Positions 54,272-62,749 of a stretch of DNA of 64,000 nucleotides are shown piece by piece. A model generated the notes under the pieces. The model was given only the letters and a program-made list of their open reading frames with translations. It was not told the DNA's origin and did not search any database. The translations under genes were made by a program, and so were the position numbers. How positions within the stretch are numbered: position 1 is the first letter of the stretch; the number at the start of each line of letters is the position of its first letter. This DNA is from Brucellaceae bacterium (lineage in GTDB: Bacteria; Pseudomonadota; Alphaproteobacteria; Rhizobiales; Rhizobiaceae), in the NCBI GenBank assembly GCA_020637775.1, contig JACKJV010000009.1, forward strand, positions 1 through 64,000, in the 5' to 3' direction.

Positions 54272-55123
54272 ATGAGCAATGACGCAGCCCCCGTGATCGT
54301 GACCGCAGACTGGCTTCAGCAAAGGTTGGGCCAGCCAGGCCTCTCCATCATCGACGGCTCCTGGTACCTGCCGGCGCAGAACCGCGATCCCAAGGCCGAA
54401 TATGCCGAGGCGCACATACCCGGCGCCGTCTTTTTCGACCAGGATCTGGTTGTCGAGCCGGGGGTTGATTTGCCCCACGCGCTGCCCTCGCCGCTGGAAT
54501 TCGAGCGACATGCCAGTTCCATGGGCATCACCGTCCATGACACGATCGTGGTCTATGATGGCCCCGGTTTCTTCTCCGCGCCGCGCGTGTGGTGGCTGTT
54601 CCGCACGTTTGGCGCCCGCGACGTGCATGTCCTGGAGGGAGGGCTGGATGGCTGGAAGCGCGAGGGACGGCCGGTGACCGCGGAGCAGACCCATTGTGCA
54701 GGCGCCTTCTTCAAGCCGCAATTCGACCCGGCGGCAGTGGTCTTCTTCGACGAGATGCGTGAAATCGTGGATACGGGCAGCGCGCAGGTCGTCGACGCAC
54801 GGCCGGCCGGCCGCTTCGCCGGCACCGATCCGGAGCCAAGGGCCGGCATTCGCTCCGGCCACATGCCTGGCGCCATCAACGTGCCCACGCTCGATCTTTC
54901 CCGCGACGGCAAGTTGCTCGCACCCGATGCGCTGAAGGCACGGTTCGAGGCGGCAGGCGTCGACCTGTCCCGTCCCGTCGTCACGTCCTGCGGCTCGGGC
55001 GTCACCGCCGCGGTGCTGATCCTGGCGCTGGAACAGGCCGGCCACGACGATCACCGGCTTTACGACGGATCCTGGACCGAATGGGGCGGACGCAGCGATA
55101 CGCCGGTGGAAACGGGAAGCTGA
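54272..55123 (+). CDS. sseA: 3-mercaptopyruvate sulfurtransferase
   Basis: Two rhodanese domains in 283 residues (about 8-130 and 155-280). The second carries the active-site loop SCGSGVTAAVL, with Cys near residue 240; CGSGVTA is the signature that separates mercaptopyruvate sulfurtransferases from thiosulfate-type rhodaneses. It moves sulfur from 3-mercaptopyruvate to thiol or cyanide acceptors. It starts 6 bases after the GFA gene and fits with cysK at the head of this sulfur operon. Confidence 0.94.
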   Translation: MSNDAAPVIVTADWLQQRLGQPGLSIIDGSWYLPAQNRDPKAEYAEAHIPGAVFFDQDLVVEPGVDLPHALPSPLEFERHASSMGITVHDTIVVYDGPGFFSAPRVWWLFRTFGARDVHVLEGGLDGWKREGRPVTAEQTHCAGAFFKPQFDPAAVVFFDEMREIVDTGSAQVVDARPAGRFAGTDPEPRAGIRSGHMPGAINVPTLDLSRDGKLLAPDALKARFEAAGVDLSRPVVTSCGSGVTAAVLILALEQAGHDDHRLYDGSWTEWGGRSDTPVETGS

Positions 55124-55128
55124 CCACC

Positions 55129-55644
55129 GTGCCGATGCTGGAAACACGGGTCACGCATCTGGAAATGCGGCGGCGGCCACCACGCGTTGCCATGCCAACC
55201 GGCCCGCGTCTGGCGCTGATGCGCGCGCCCGGCATTCCGCCCGCCTTCTATCGCTGGCTCTATGAACAGGTCGGGCGGCCACATCACTGGCAGATGCGCC
55301 GCGGGCTGGACGATGCCGCGCTCGGCGCAGCGATCCATGACAAGGCCGTGGAGATCACCGTGCTCTATTGCGATGGCGCGCCGGCGGGGTTCTTCGAAAT
55401 CGGGCGCGCGCACATGCCGGCGGCCGCGGAGATCGTCTATTTCGGTCTCCTGCCGGATTTCCAGGGCAGGGGACTTGCCCGCTACTTCCTGTCGGAGGCG
55501 GTCCATGCCGCATTCGCTCACGAGCCTGAAAAGATCACGCTGCAGACCAATACGCTGGACAGCCCGCACGCGCTGCTCCTTTACCAGAAAGCCGGGTTTC
55601 AACCCGTCGGATGGTCGGTGGAACGTATCGAGGCCTGGGAGTGA
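55129..55644 (+). CDS. GNAT family N-acetyltransferase
   Basis: About 171 residues. The acetyl-CoA-binding motif A is LPDFQGRGLARYFLSEAVHAAF, followed by TNTLDSPHALLLYQKAGFQPVG, typical GNAT motif B. The acceptor is unknown. Upstream the frame runs into sseA in another frame. GTG at 55129 has GGGAAG 9 bases before it, and ATG at 55135 is a close alternative. Last gene of the thiol operon; a terminator follows directly. Confidence 0.88.
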   Translation: MPMLETRVTHLEMRRRPPRVAMPTGPRLALMRAPGIPPAFYRWLYEQVGRPHHWQMRRGLDDAALGAAIHDKAVEITVLYCDGAPAGFFEIGRAHMPAAAEIVYFGLLPDFQGRGLARYFLSEAVHAAFAHEPEKITLQTNTLDSPHALLLYQKAGFQPVGWSVERIEAWE

Positions 55645-55656
55645 CAGGCCGAAAGA

Positions 55657-55694
55657 AAAGGCCCGCCGGGATTGAATCGGCGGGCCTTTGTTTG
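55657..55694 (+). terminator. Terminator of the thiol operon
   Basis: AAAGGCCCGCCG / CGGCGGGCCTTT perfect stem with a 9-base loop, then GTTTG. It ends the cysK-AlaX-GFA-sseA-GNAT transcript. Confidence 0.88.
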
Positions 55695-55768
55695 TCCGGC
55701 CCGAAGCCGGGGCCTGCAACGCAGACCGGTTCCACCGGTCGAGGTGAAGGGCCGGACGGGAGGAACCG

Positions 55769-56887
55769 TCAGGCCACCTTGAGCGCCAGTTCAGGCGCTG
55801 CCATTTCAAGGCCCAGTGCTTCGGCCACCGGGGCGTTGGTCACGCGCCCGCGATGCACGTTCAGTCCGTTGCGAAGGTGCGGATTGTCCGCCAGCGCCTT
55901 CAGACCCTTGTCGGCAAGCTGCAAACCATAATGCAGCGTGGCATTGTTGAGGGCATGGGCCGAGGTGACCGGCACCGCGCCGGGCATGTTGGCCACGCAA
56001 TAGTGAATGATGCCGTCGACCTCGTAGGTCGGTTCCGCATGGGTGGTGGCCTTCGAGGTCTCGAAGCAACCGCCCTGGTCGATCGCCACATCCACCAGCA
56101 CCGCGCCCTTCTTCATGCCTGAAAGCATTTCACGGCTGACAAGCTTGGGCGCAGCCGCGCCGGGAATGAGAACCGCACCCACCACGCAGTCGGCGGAGAA
56201 GCACTCTTCCTCAAGAGCCTCGACGGTGGAATAGCGCGTATGGACGCGGCCGTTGAAGATGTCGTCGAGCTGGCGCAGGCGGGGAATCGACCGGTCGATG
56301 ATGGTCACGTCCGCGCCCAGGCCGACCGCCATCTTGGCCGCATTGAGGCCGACAACGCCGCCGCCGATCACCGCGACCTTGCCCGGCAGCACGCCCGGCA
56401 CGCCGCCCAGCAGCACGCCGCGGCCGCCATGGGCCTTCTGCAAGGCCGTGGCACCGGCCTGGATGGCAAGACGCCCTGCCACTTCCGACATCGGCGCCAG
56501 CAGCGGCAGGCCGCCGCGGTCGTCCGTTACCGTTTCATAGGCCACGGCGGTGACACCGCTTTCCAGAAGCCCCCTGGTCTGCTCCGGATCGGGCGCAAGG
56601 TGAAGATAGGTATAGAGGATCTGGCCTTCGCGAAGCTGCACCCATTCCGACGGCTGCGGTTCCTTGACCTTGACGATCATGTCGGCCTTCTCGAACACTT
56701 CGGAAGCCGTCTTGGCAATTGCCGCGCCAGCGCTGCGATAGGCATTGTCGTCAGCCCCGATACCTGCGCCCGCGCCGCTTTCGACGATGACCTCGTGGCC
56801 ATGGGCAATATATTCGCGGACCGAGCCGGGCGTCAGCCCGACACGATATTCATGGTTCTTGATTTCCTTGGGACAACCGATGCGCAT
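55769..56887 (-). CDS. ald: Alanine dehydrogenase
   Basis: NAD-dependent interconversion of L-alanine with pyruvate and ammonia. The 372-residue protein starts MRIGCPKEIKNHEYRVGLTP, with the pyruvate-binding Arg and Lys of the family. The NAD-binding GGVVGLNAAKMAVGLGADV lies mid-protein, and the catalytic His is in YTYLHLAPD. ATG at 56887 follows AGGAGAGCGCC. It is divergent from an Lrp/AsnC regulator gene, the usual arrangement for an AldR-controlled gene. Confidence 0.97.
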   Translation of the reverse strand: MRIGCPKEIKNHEYRVGLTPGSVREYIAHGHEVIVESGAGAGIGADDNAYRSAGAAIAKTASEVFEKADMIVKVKEPQPSEWVQLREGQILYTYLHLAPDPEQTRGLLESGVTAVAYETVTDDRGGLPLLAPMSEVAGRLAIQAGATALQKAHGGRGVLLGGVPGVLPGKVAVIGGGVVGLNAAKMAVGLGADVTIIDRSIPRLRQLDDIFNGRVHTRYSTVEALEEECFSADCVVGAVLIPGAAAPKLVSREMLSGMKKGAVLVDVAIDQGGCFETSKATTHAEPTYEVDGIIHYCVANMPGAVPVTSAHALNNATLHYGLQLADKGLKALADNPHLRNGLNVHRGRVTNAPVAEALGLEMAAPELALKVA

Positions 56888-57013
56888 GGCGCTCTCCTCA
56901 ACGGCGAATTCACATGCGGCTTATTGTCCCTGAACAGACGCCGAATGGGTTTGCATTGTTCCGGGTGAGAGCTTGAAAAATTGGTGGATTCTTGTTCTAA
57001 ACACGCGAAACAA

Positions 57014-57028
57014 CGCAAATGGTTTGCG
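57014..57028. promoter_or_regulatory. Perfect inverted repeat before the Lrp/AsnC gene
   Basis: CGCAAA-TGG-TTTGCG, ending 3 bases before the regulator start codon at 57032. It is a candidate binding site for the regulator itself. Confidence 0.45.
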
Positions 57029-57031
57029 CAA

Positions 57032-57505
57032 ATGAATTTAGACAAGATTGATATTGCCATCCTGTCCACGCTCCAGGCGGAAGGGCGCATCAGCAATGCC
57101 TCGCTGGCCGACAAGGTCGGCCTGTCTCAATCCGCCTGCTCGCGCCGGCTGGATGCGCTTGAGAAGACCGGCGCGATCCGTGGCTATCACGCCCGCCTGC
57201 ACAACAAGGTGCTGGGTTTCGGGCTGACCGCCATCGTTCACATCTCGCTGTCCGGCCAGTTCGAGAAGACGCTCAACGATTTCGAGGCCGCCATCAAGAG
57301 AGTGCCGAACGTGATGGCCTGCTTTCTTGTCGCCGGCGAGTATGACTACATCCTGCGCATCGCGGCCAGGGATTTGCAGGATTACGAACGCATCCACCGC
57401 GACTGGCTGACGGCGCTGCCCCATGTCACGAAGATCAACTCGACGTTTGCCCTGCGCGAAGTGGTGGACAGGGCAGGGCGCGGAATCGATCCGCAATTGC
57501 TTTGA
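57032..57505 (+). CDS. Lrp/AsnC family regulator, probable regulator of ald
   Basis: A 157-residue regulator. The N-terminal helix-turn-helix is seen in ISNASLADKVGLSQSACSRRLDALEKTGAI, and the C-terminal RAM ligand domain runs from VLGFGLTAIVHISL to TFALREVVDRAG. Members sense amino acids, and the divergent ald gene makes alanine the likely ligand (inference). The frame starts at 56981, but ATG at 57032 matches the family start MxLDKIDIAIL. No strong ribosome site is visible; the inverted repeat at 57014-57028 overlaps that position, suggesting autoregulation. Confidence 0.92.
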   Translation: MNLDKIDIAILSTLQAEGRISNASLADKVGLSQSACSRRLDALEKTGAIRGYHARLHNKVLGFGLTAIVHISLSGQFEKTLNDFEAAIKRVPNVMACFLVAGEYDYILRIAARDLQDYERIHRDWLTALPHVTKINSTFALREVVDRAGRGIDPQLL

Positions 57506-57523
57506 GCGCGCCGCCCGGCAATG

Positions 57524-58777
57524 TCACGACCGGTAGACCACCTGGCGTACATCGATATATTCGCTGCGGAAACCGGCCTCGCAATAGTGCAGATAGAATT
57601 CCCATAACCGGCGGAAGCGGGTGTCGAATCCCAGCGGCGCGACACGTTCCCAGGCGCCGTGGAAACGCTCGCGCCACTCCGCGAGCGTGCGGGCGTAATC
57701 CTGCGGAAACAGACGCTCGTTGATATAGGAAAGGCCGGCATTCCGGCCCTGGCGTACCAGTTCCGAAGGCGAGGGAAGCATGCCGCCGGGAAAGACGTAG
57801 CGCTGTATGAAGTCCGGCCGCTTGCGGTAGAGAGGAAACGCCTCGTCATTGATCGTGATGATCTGCATGCCTGCGGTGCCGCCCGGTTTCAGCGTTTCCT
57901 TCACCTTGGAAAAGAAGACCGGCCAGTATTCCTCGCCCACCGCCTCGAACATCTCGATCGAGGCGATTCTGTCATAGCGGCCGGTCTCGTCGCGGTAATC
58001 CTGGAAACGGATCTCGACCTGCTCGCCAAGGCCGGCTTCCTGGATGCGCCGGGCCGCGAAATCATGCTGTTCCCGGCTGATGGTAAGCGCCGTCACGCGG
58101 GCACCGGCCTTTCCGGCATACTCGGCAAAACCGCCCCAGCCGCAGCCGATCTCCAGCACATGGTCGCCGGGCCGGATGCCGGTATCGTCGATCAGCGCCT
58201 GGTACTTTGCGCGCTGTGCCGACGCCAGGTCGTTTGCCCCCGTGGCATAGAGCGCCGAGGAATAGGTCATCGTCTCGTCGAGCCATTCCCGGTAGAAGGC
58301 GTTGCCGAGATCGTAGTGAGCGGAAATGTTGCGCCGCGATCCGGTGCGTGAATTCCGGTTGAACCAGTGGCGCAGGCGCTGCAACGCGGTCAGCAGCGGC
58401 GAGCCTCCGGCAAGTTTCTCGCCCTCCTCGGTGTTGACGATGAACAATTCGAGGAATGTGGTGACGTCCGGGCTCTCCCAGTCTCCGGCCATGTAGGTTT
58501 CAGCCACGCCGATCGTGCCGCCGGTGATGGCGCGCATGGGCAGGTTCCAGTTGTGCAGGATGACCTGGGCGTCGGGGCCGGGGCCGTTGCCGCCAACCCG
58601 GACAGCGCGTCCGTCCGGCATGCGGATGGCAAGCGACCCGCAGGGCAGGCTGGTCAGTGTCTTGAGGATTGCCTTTATGCGCGCCGGCACACCGCGAGCC
58701 GCCGCCGCCACATCTGCCGGCCCGGTCAGGCGCAACGCGCCGTCGAAACTGCCATCGGCTGTTTGCTCATGCCCCAT
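57524..58777 (-). CDS. Cyclopropane-fatty-acid synthase family methyltransferase
   Basis: A 417-residue SAM-dependent methyltransferase acting on unsaturated fatty acyl chains of phospholipids. The SAM-binding motif LEIGCGWGGFAEYAG lies near residue 210. The family stretches SAHYDLGNAFYREWLDETMTYS and RIASIEMFEAVGEEYW are present, and QRYVFPGGMLPS follows. True cyclopropane synthases and chain methylases look alike, so the product is not certain. ATG at 58777 has GGGAGCG upstream. It is the last gene of the photolyase operon, 57 bases behind the DUF1365 gene. Confidence 0.92.
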   Translation of the reverse strand: MGHEQTADGSFDGALRLTGPADVAAAARGVPARIKAILKTLTSLPCGSLAIRMPDGRAVRVGGNGPGPDAQVILHNWNLPMRAITGGTIGVAETYMAGDWESPDVTTFLELFIVNTEEGEKLAGGSPLLTALQRLRHWFNRNSRTGSRRNISAHYDLGNAFYREWLDETMTYSSALYATGANDLASAQRAKYQALIDDTGIRPGDHVLEIGCGWGGFAEYAGKAGARVTALTISREQHDFAARRIQEAGLGEQVEIRFQDYRDETGRYDRIASIEMFEAVGEEYWPVFFSKVKETLKPGGTAGMQIITINDEAFPLYRKRPDFIQRYVFPGGMLPSPSELVRQGRNAGLSYINERLFPQDYARTLAEWRERFHGAWERVAPLGFDTRFRRLWEFYLHYCEAGFRSEYIDVRQVVYRS

Positions 58778-58834
58778 CTGTCGCTCCCGATGTTGGAAAG
58801 CCGCATCCGGACAATGCAGCTTTAGAATATCCTG

Positions 58835-59698
58835 TCATTCGCCCGGTTCAAGGGCCCGGCCGCCCTGCCAGCTTGCCATGGCCCCGGGCGGCTGCGGACT
58901 GGTATGAAACCGGGCACCCTTCAGCCAGAGTTTCAGCGCTTCCCAGTGGATACCCGCGATCACCTTCGCCGTCATGAACGGCTGGCGCAAAAGCAGGCCG
59001 GAAAGCGTGGCGGTGGTCACGGGCAACGCGCATCCATTGAACGTTGCGGCAAGCACCGGGGTTCCCTGCTCCGTCTCGTGGATGCGCAGGCGCGCCTCCC
59101 GTCCCGGCGGCAGAACGCGGAAATGATAGCGCGCATCCATGGATATGAACGGCGAGACGTGAAACAGCTTGTCCCGGCTCTGGCGCAATCCCGCAGGCGA
59201 AAGCTCCCCCTCCGAGACGGGCGCTACATAGGTGTGACGCTCGCCGAACGTGTTGCTGACGGCATAGAGAACGGCAATCAGGCGGCCATCGGCGCCATGG
59301 CAGAACCAGGTTGATATCGGGTTGAAGACATAGCCGAACATGCGCGGATAGGTCATCAGCAGGATGCGCGCCGCGGGTTCCGCGACGCCGGCGCGCGCCA
59401 GCAGCGAATCGGCCTGCTCGCGCAGGGTTGCGAATCCCTCCGCCAGATGATCGCTTGCCCGGAAGGACAGCGGCGCGGCGCGGTCGACACCGAAGAGCGG
59501 CGACAGGCGGCCAGCCTCTTCGAGCCGGTCGATATCGATGACCAGACTGGCCACCGAATAGGTGAAGCGGTGGCCGAAGGGCTTGAGCCGGTGATGCATG
59601 ACCTGCCCGGTATAGAGCGTCGCCGCGGCGTCCGGCGGCGGCCCGTTCTCCAGAAGGTTTCTCACGCGCTGCCGCATTGCCTTCGACCGTTCGTTCAT
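58835..59698 (-). CDS. DUF1365 protein
   Basis: A 287-residue protein of the DUF1365 family: TLYTGQVMHHRLKPFGHRF at the N-terminus, MTYPRMFGYVFNPISTWFC in the middle, FHVSPFISMDARYHFRV in the second half. The family is almost always found with a flavin amine-oxidase-like protein and a CFA-type methyltransferase, exactly as here. The activity is unproven to my knowledge. Its start overlaps the stop of the flavoprotein gene by 4 bases. Confidence 0.92.
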   Translation of the reverse strand: MNERSKAMRQRVRNLLENGPPPDAAATLYTGQVMHHRLKPFGHRFTYSVASLVIDIDRLEEAGRLSPLFGVDRAAPLSFRASDHLAEGFATLREQADSLLARAGVAEPAARILLMTYPRMFGYVFNPISTWFCHGADGRLIAVLYAVSNTFGERHTYVAPVSEGELSPAGLRQSRDKLFHVSPFISMDARYHFRVLPPGREARLRIHETEQGTPVLAATFNGCALPVTTATLSGLLLRQPFMTAKVIAGIHWEALKLWLKGARFHTSPQPPGAMASWQGGRALEPGE

Positions 59699-61032
59699 TC
59701 GGCTGCCACGAGGTCTTCATGCACCGGCAGCGCAGGCTCGCGCCACGGGATGACCGCGCCAAGCTGTTCGGCGGCTGCAAGGCCGGATTTCAGTCCATCC
59801 TCGTGAAACCCGAACCCCGTCCATGCGCCGGCAAACCAGGTGTTGCGCGCACCCTGGATCGACGGAAGCGCCCTTTGCGCGGCAAGGGCGGCAGCGTCGA
59901 ACTGGGGATGGGCATAGCTGTATTCGCCAAAGACCGTTCCGGCACGCGGTTCACGCGGGGGATTGAGCGACACGAACAGCGGCTTTGATGCGTCGATGGC
60001 CTGCAACTTGTTCATCCAGTAGGTCACCGCCACCTCCGCGGTGCCGTCGTCGCGGCTGTCGCGCAGGTAGTTCCAGGCCGCCCAGGCCTGGCGGCGGCGC
60101 GGCATCAGGCTTTCATCGCGATGCAGGATGACGCGGTTTTCGCGGTAGCCGACGGCCGAAAGGATCGATGTTTCGGCCGGCGACGGATCGGCCAGCATGG
60201 CAAGGGCCTGATCGGAATGCGCGGCGATGATGACGGCATCATAGCGCGCTGCCCCCCTGGCGGTGGCGACCCGCACGCCATCGCCCTCGCGATGAACGGC
60301 CGTGACAGGCTCGCGAAGACGCACACGCTCGCCCAGCGGCGCCAGCAGTTTGTCGAGATAGGTCCGCGCCCCGCCCTTGACGGTGCGCCAGACCGGCCGC
60401 TCGAAATCGATCAGGCGGTGATTCTCGAAAAAGGTGACAAAGGTTTCCGCCGGGAAATCCATCATGCGGATTCGCGGGGTGGACCATATCGCGGCCGCCA
60501 TCGGTATGAGGTAATCGTCGATGAAGCGTTGAGAAAAATCACGCAGTTTCAGATAATTCCCGATGCTGATGCCAGCCAGCAAGCCGTCCGCCTTGTCCGC
60601 GCGGCACTGCCGGTTGAAGCGAAGGATCTCGCGAAGCATCCACAGGAAGGGCATCGATACGACGTTGCGGCGCTGCGCGAATACCTGCGCAAGCGAGGAC
60701 CCGCACCATTCAAGGCGGCCATTGTCGAGCGACAGCGCGAAACCCATGTCGCTCTCCACCGTCTCGACATCGAGATGGCGGAACAGCGCGGTCAGGTTCG
60801 GATAATTCAGTTCGTTGTAGACGATGAAGCCCGTATCCACGCTGATCGGCGTGCCGTCATAGTCGATATCCACGGTCGCGGTATGGCCGCCGGCACGGCT
60901 GCCGGCCTCGTAGAGGCTGACATCGGCAATGGCCGAAAGCGCCCATGCGGCCGAAGCGCCGGAAATGCCCGAACCGATGACGGCGATGCGCTGTCCCCGC
61001 GGCAACGTGAAGTCGGGTTTGTGAATGGTCAT
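59695..61032 (-). CDS. NAD(P)/FAD-binding protein, amine-oxidase-like
   Basis: A 445-residue flavoprotein with an N-terminal Rossmann motif AVIGSGISGASAAWALS and the amine-oxidase-like GGHTATVDIDYDGTPISVDTGF. A C-terminal FAD-contacting segment WFAGAWTGFGFHEDGLKSG completes the fold. In operons of this type it is proposed to desaturate or oxidise a methylated fatty acid; this remains inference here. It overlaps the photolyase stop and the DUF1365 start by 4 bases each (ATGA), so all three are coupled. Confidence 0.93.
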   Translation of the reverse strand: MTIHKPDFTLPRGQRIAVIGSGISGASAAWALSAIADVSLYEAGSRAGGHTATVDIDYDGTPISVDTGFIVYNELNYPNLTALFRHLDVETVESDMGFALSLDNGRLEWCGSSLAQVFAQRRNVVSMPFLWMLREILRFNRQCRADKADGLLAGISIGNYLKLRDFSQRFIDDYLIPMAAAIWSTPRIRMMDFPAETFVTFFENHRLIDFERPVWRTVKGGARTYLDKLLAPLGERVRLREPVTAVHREGDGVRVATARGAARYDAVIIAAHSDQALAMLADPSPAETSILSAVGYRENRVILHRDESLMPRRRQAWAAWNYLRDSRDDGTAEVAVTYWMNKLQAIDASKPLFVSLNPPREPRAGTVFGEYSYAHPQFDAAALAAQRALPSIQGARNTWFAGAWTGFGFHEDGLKSGLAAAEQLGAVIPWREPALPVHEDLVAAE

Positions 61033-62495
61033 GCTTCTCCCCGCATGGTTTTGTAGGCTTCAAGGGCGCTGTCCCGGGCCTGCTGGTGATCGACCAGCGG
61101 TTCGGGATAGGTCTTGCCGAGCGTGACGCCGGCACTGTCGAGTATGGAATGGCGGGCTTCCCACGGCTTGTGGATCTTTTCGGCCGGCAGGTTCTTCAGT
61201 TCCGGAACGAAGCGGCGGACATAGTCGCCCCTCGTGTCGAACTTCTCGCCCTGGAGGATCGGATTGAAGATGCGGAAATAGGGGGCGGCATCGGCTCCCG
61301 AGCCTGCCACCCATTGCCAGCTTGCCGCGTTGTTGGCCGGGTCTGCGTCCACCAGCGTGTCCCAGAACCATTCTTCGCCATGGCGCCAATGCACGCGCAG
61401 GTGCTTGATGAGAAACGACGCGGCAGCCATGCGCACCCGGTTGTGCATCCAGCCTGTCTGCCACAATTGGCGCATGCCGGCGTCGATGATCGGGTATCCG
61501 GTCTCGCCCTTCTGCCATTTCTCCAGCCGGTCGCCGATCGGTCCCCACGGGAAGGAATCGAAATCACTGTTGAAGTTTCGGGTCGCAAGGTCGGGATTGT
61601 GAAAGAGGAGGTGGTAGCTGAACTCGCGCCACCCCACTTCCTTGCGGAAATGCTCGATATCCTTCGGACGCGCGTCGATGGATGTCCGGTTCTCGATGGC
61701 CTGAAAAATCTGCCAGGGCGAGATTTCACCATGGGCGAGATAGGGCGAGAGGCGCGATGTGCTCTCAATGTCCGGGCGGTCGCGTTCGTCGCGATAGCCC
61801 TTGATCGCGCCGTCGAGGAACGCATCCAGCAGGCGGTGGGCATTGTCTTCGCCCGGCTTCCATGTCTCGCGCAGGCCGCCGGCCCAATCCGGGCTTGTGG
61901 GCAGAAGCCGCCATTCATCCAGCGCTTCGCTTGTCACCTTTCCGTCGAACCGGCGCAAGGCGCGCGGGGCTACCGCCGGCGCCTGGAGCTCGAAACCGGC
62001 GCTGAAGGCACGCCAGAAAGGGGAGTAGACCTTGTAATAGCCGCCTGAACCCGTCTTCACCTGCCAAGGTTCATGCAGAAGCGCGCCGGCAAAGCTCTCG
62101 GCATGCAGGCCGCACTCCTTCATGGCGGACTTGATCTCTGCGTCGGCCTCCATGCCTGCCGGGTCGTAGCGCCTGTTCCAGAGAACCATGTCGGCGCCCG
62201 TTTCCTCCACAAGCGATTCCACGATGTCACGCTGGATGCCGGAGCGAAACGACAGGCGCACGCCGGTCTCTTCCAGCGCGGCCGCCAGTTTTTCGAGCGA
62301 ATGATGCAGCCACCACAGCCACGCTGCGCCCGGAGCGCGAAAACGCGGCCCGCCCGTCTCGCGGATATAGACCGGCACCACGGGTTTGCCGCTGGCCGCG
62401 GCCGCATCCAGGGCGCCATTCCCGGACATCCGCAGATCGTGACGGAACAGAAGAAGGACGGGTCTTGCAGGGTCGGTTTCGTGCTTGAAGGCCAT
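61029..62495 (-). CDS. phr: Deoxyribodipyrimidine photolyase
   Basis: Light-driven repair of cyclobutane pyrimidine dimers. The 488-residue enzyme has an N-terminal antenna domain (LLLFRHDLRMSGNGAL) and a C-terminal FAD domain with TSRLSPYLAHGEISP, WREFSYHLLFHNP, DAGMRQLWQTGWMHNRVRM and WDTLVDADPANNAASWQW. These are the class I photolyase signatures, including the tryptophans of the electron-transfer chain. It is the first gene of a four-gene operon with lipid-modifying enzymes, behind a possible ECF-type promoter. Confidence 0.96.
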   Translation of the reverse strand: MAFKHETDPARPVLLLFRHDLRMSGNGALDAAAASGKPVVPVYIRETGGPRFRAPGAAWLWWLHHSLEKLAAALEETGVRLSFRSGIQRDIVESLVEETGADMVLWNRRYDPAGMEADAEIKSAMKECGLHAESFAGALLHEPWQVKTGSGGYYKVYSPFWRAFSAGFELQAPAVAPRALRRFDGKVTSEALDEWRLLPTSPDWAGGLRETWKPGEDNAHRLLDAFLDGAIKGYRDERDRPDIESTSRLSPYLAHGEISPWQIFQAIENRTSIDARPKDIEHFRKEVGWREFSYHLLFHNPDLATRNFNSDFDSFPWGPIGDRLEKWQKGETGYPIIDAGMRQLWQTGWMHNRVRMAAASFLIKHLRVHWRHGEEWFWDTLVDADPANNAASWQWVAGSGADAAPYFRIFNPILQGEKFDTRGDYVRRFVPELKNLPAEKIHKPWEARHSILDSAGVTLGKTYPEPLVDHQQARDSALEAYKTMRGEA

Positions 62496-62558
62496 GAATG
62501 CAGTCGATTGAAGTGGCGGGCGCCCGCACCCGGATGAACGTGGGCTGTCAAGGTTTCG

Positions 62559-62585
62559 TTACGAGACGCGGCGCTCTCCGGTTTC
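62559..62585 (-). promoter_or_regulatory. Possible ECF-type promoter of the photolyase operon
   Basis: Minus strand: GAAAC, 17-base spacer, CGTAA. It resembles ECF/EcfG-type promoters (GGAAC - 16/17 - CGTT) and lies 64 bases before the start codon. Match is partial. Confidence 0.35.
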
Positions 62586-62749
62586 GTCTACCGGGAAAAA
62601 ATTCAGCCGTTTTGTGCATTTGCCGGACCGCCCGGATGGGCTGGCCGCAACAATGACGCCACCGGAAGGCCAGGCGGACATTGACACGAGGGGTGCAGGA
62701 CGTTTCACCCTGCAAGGGAAGGTCAGGACCGAATGGGAGGATTGCGGGC

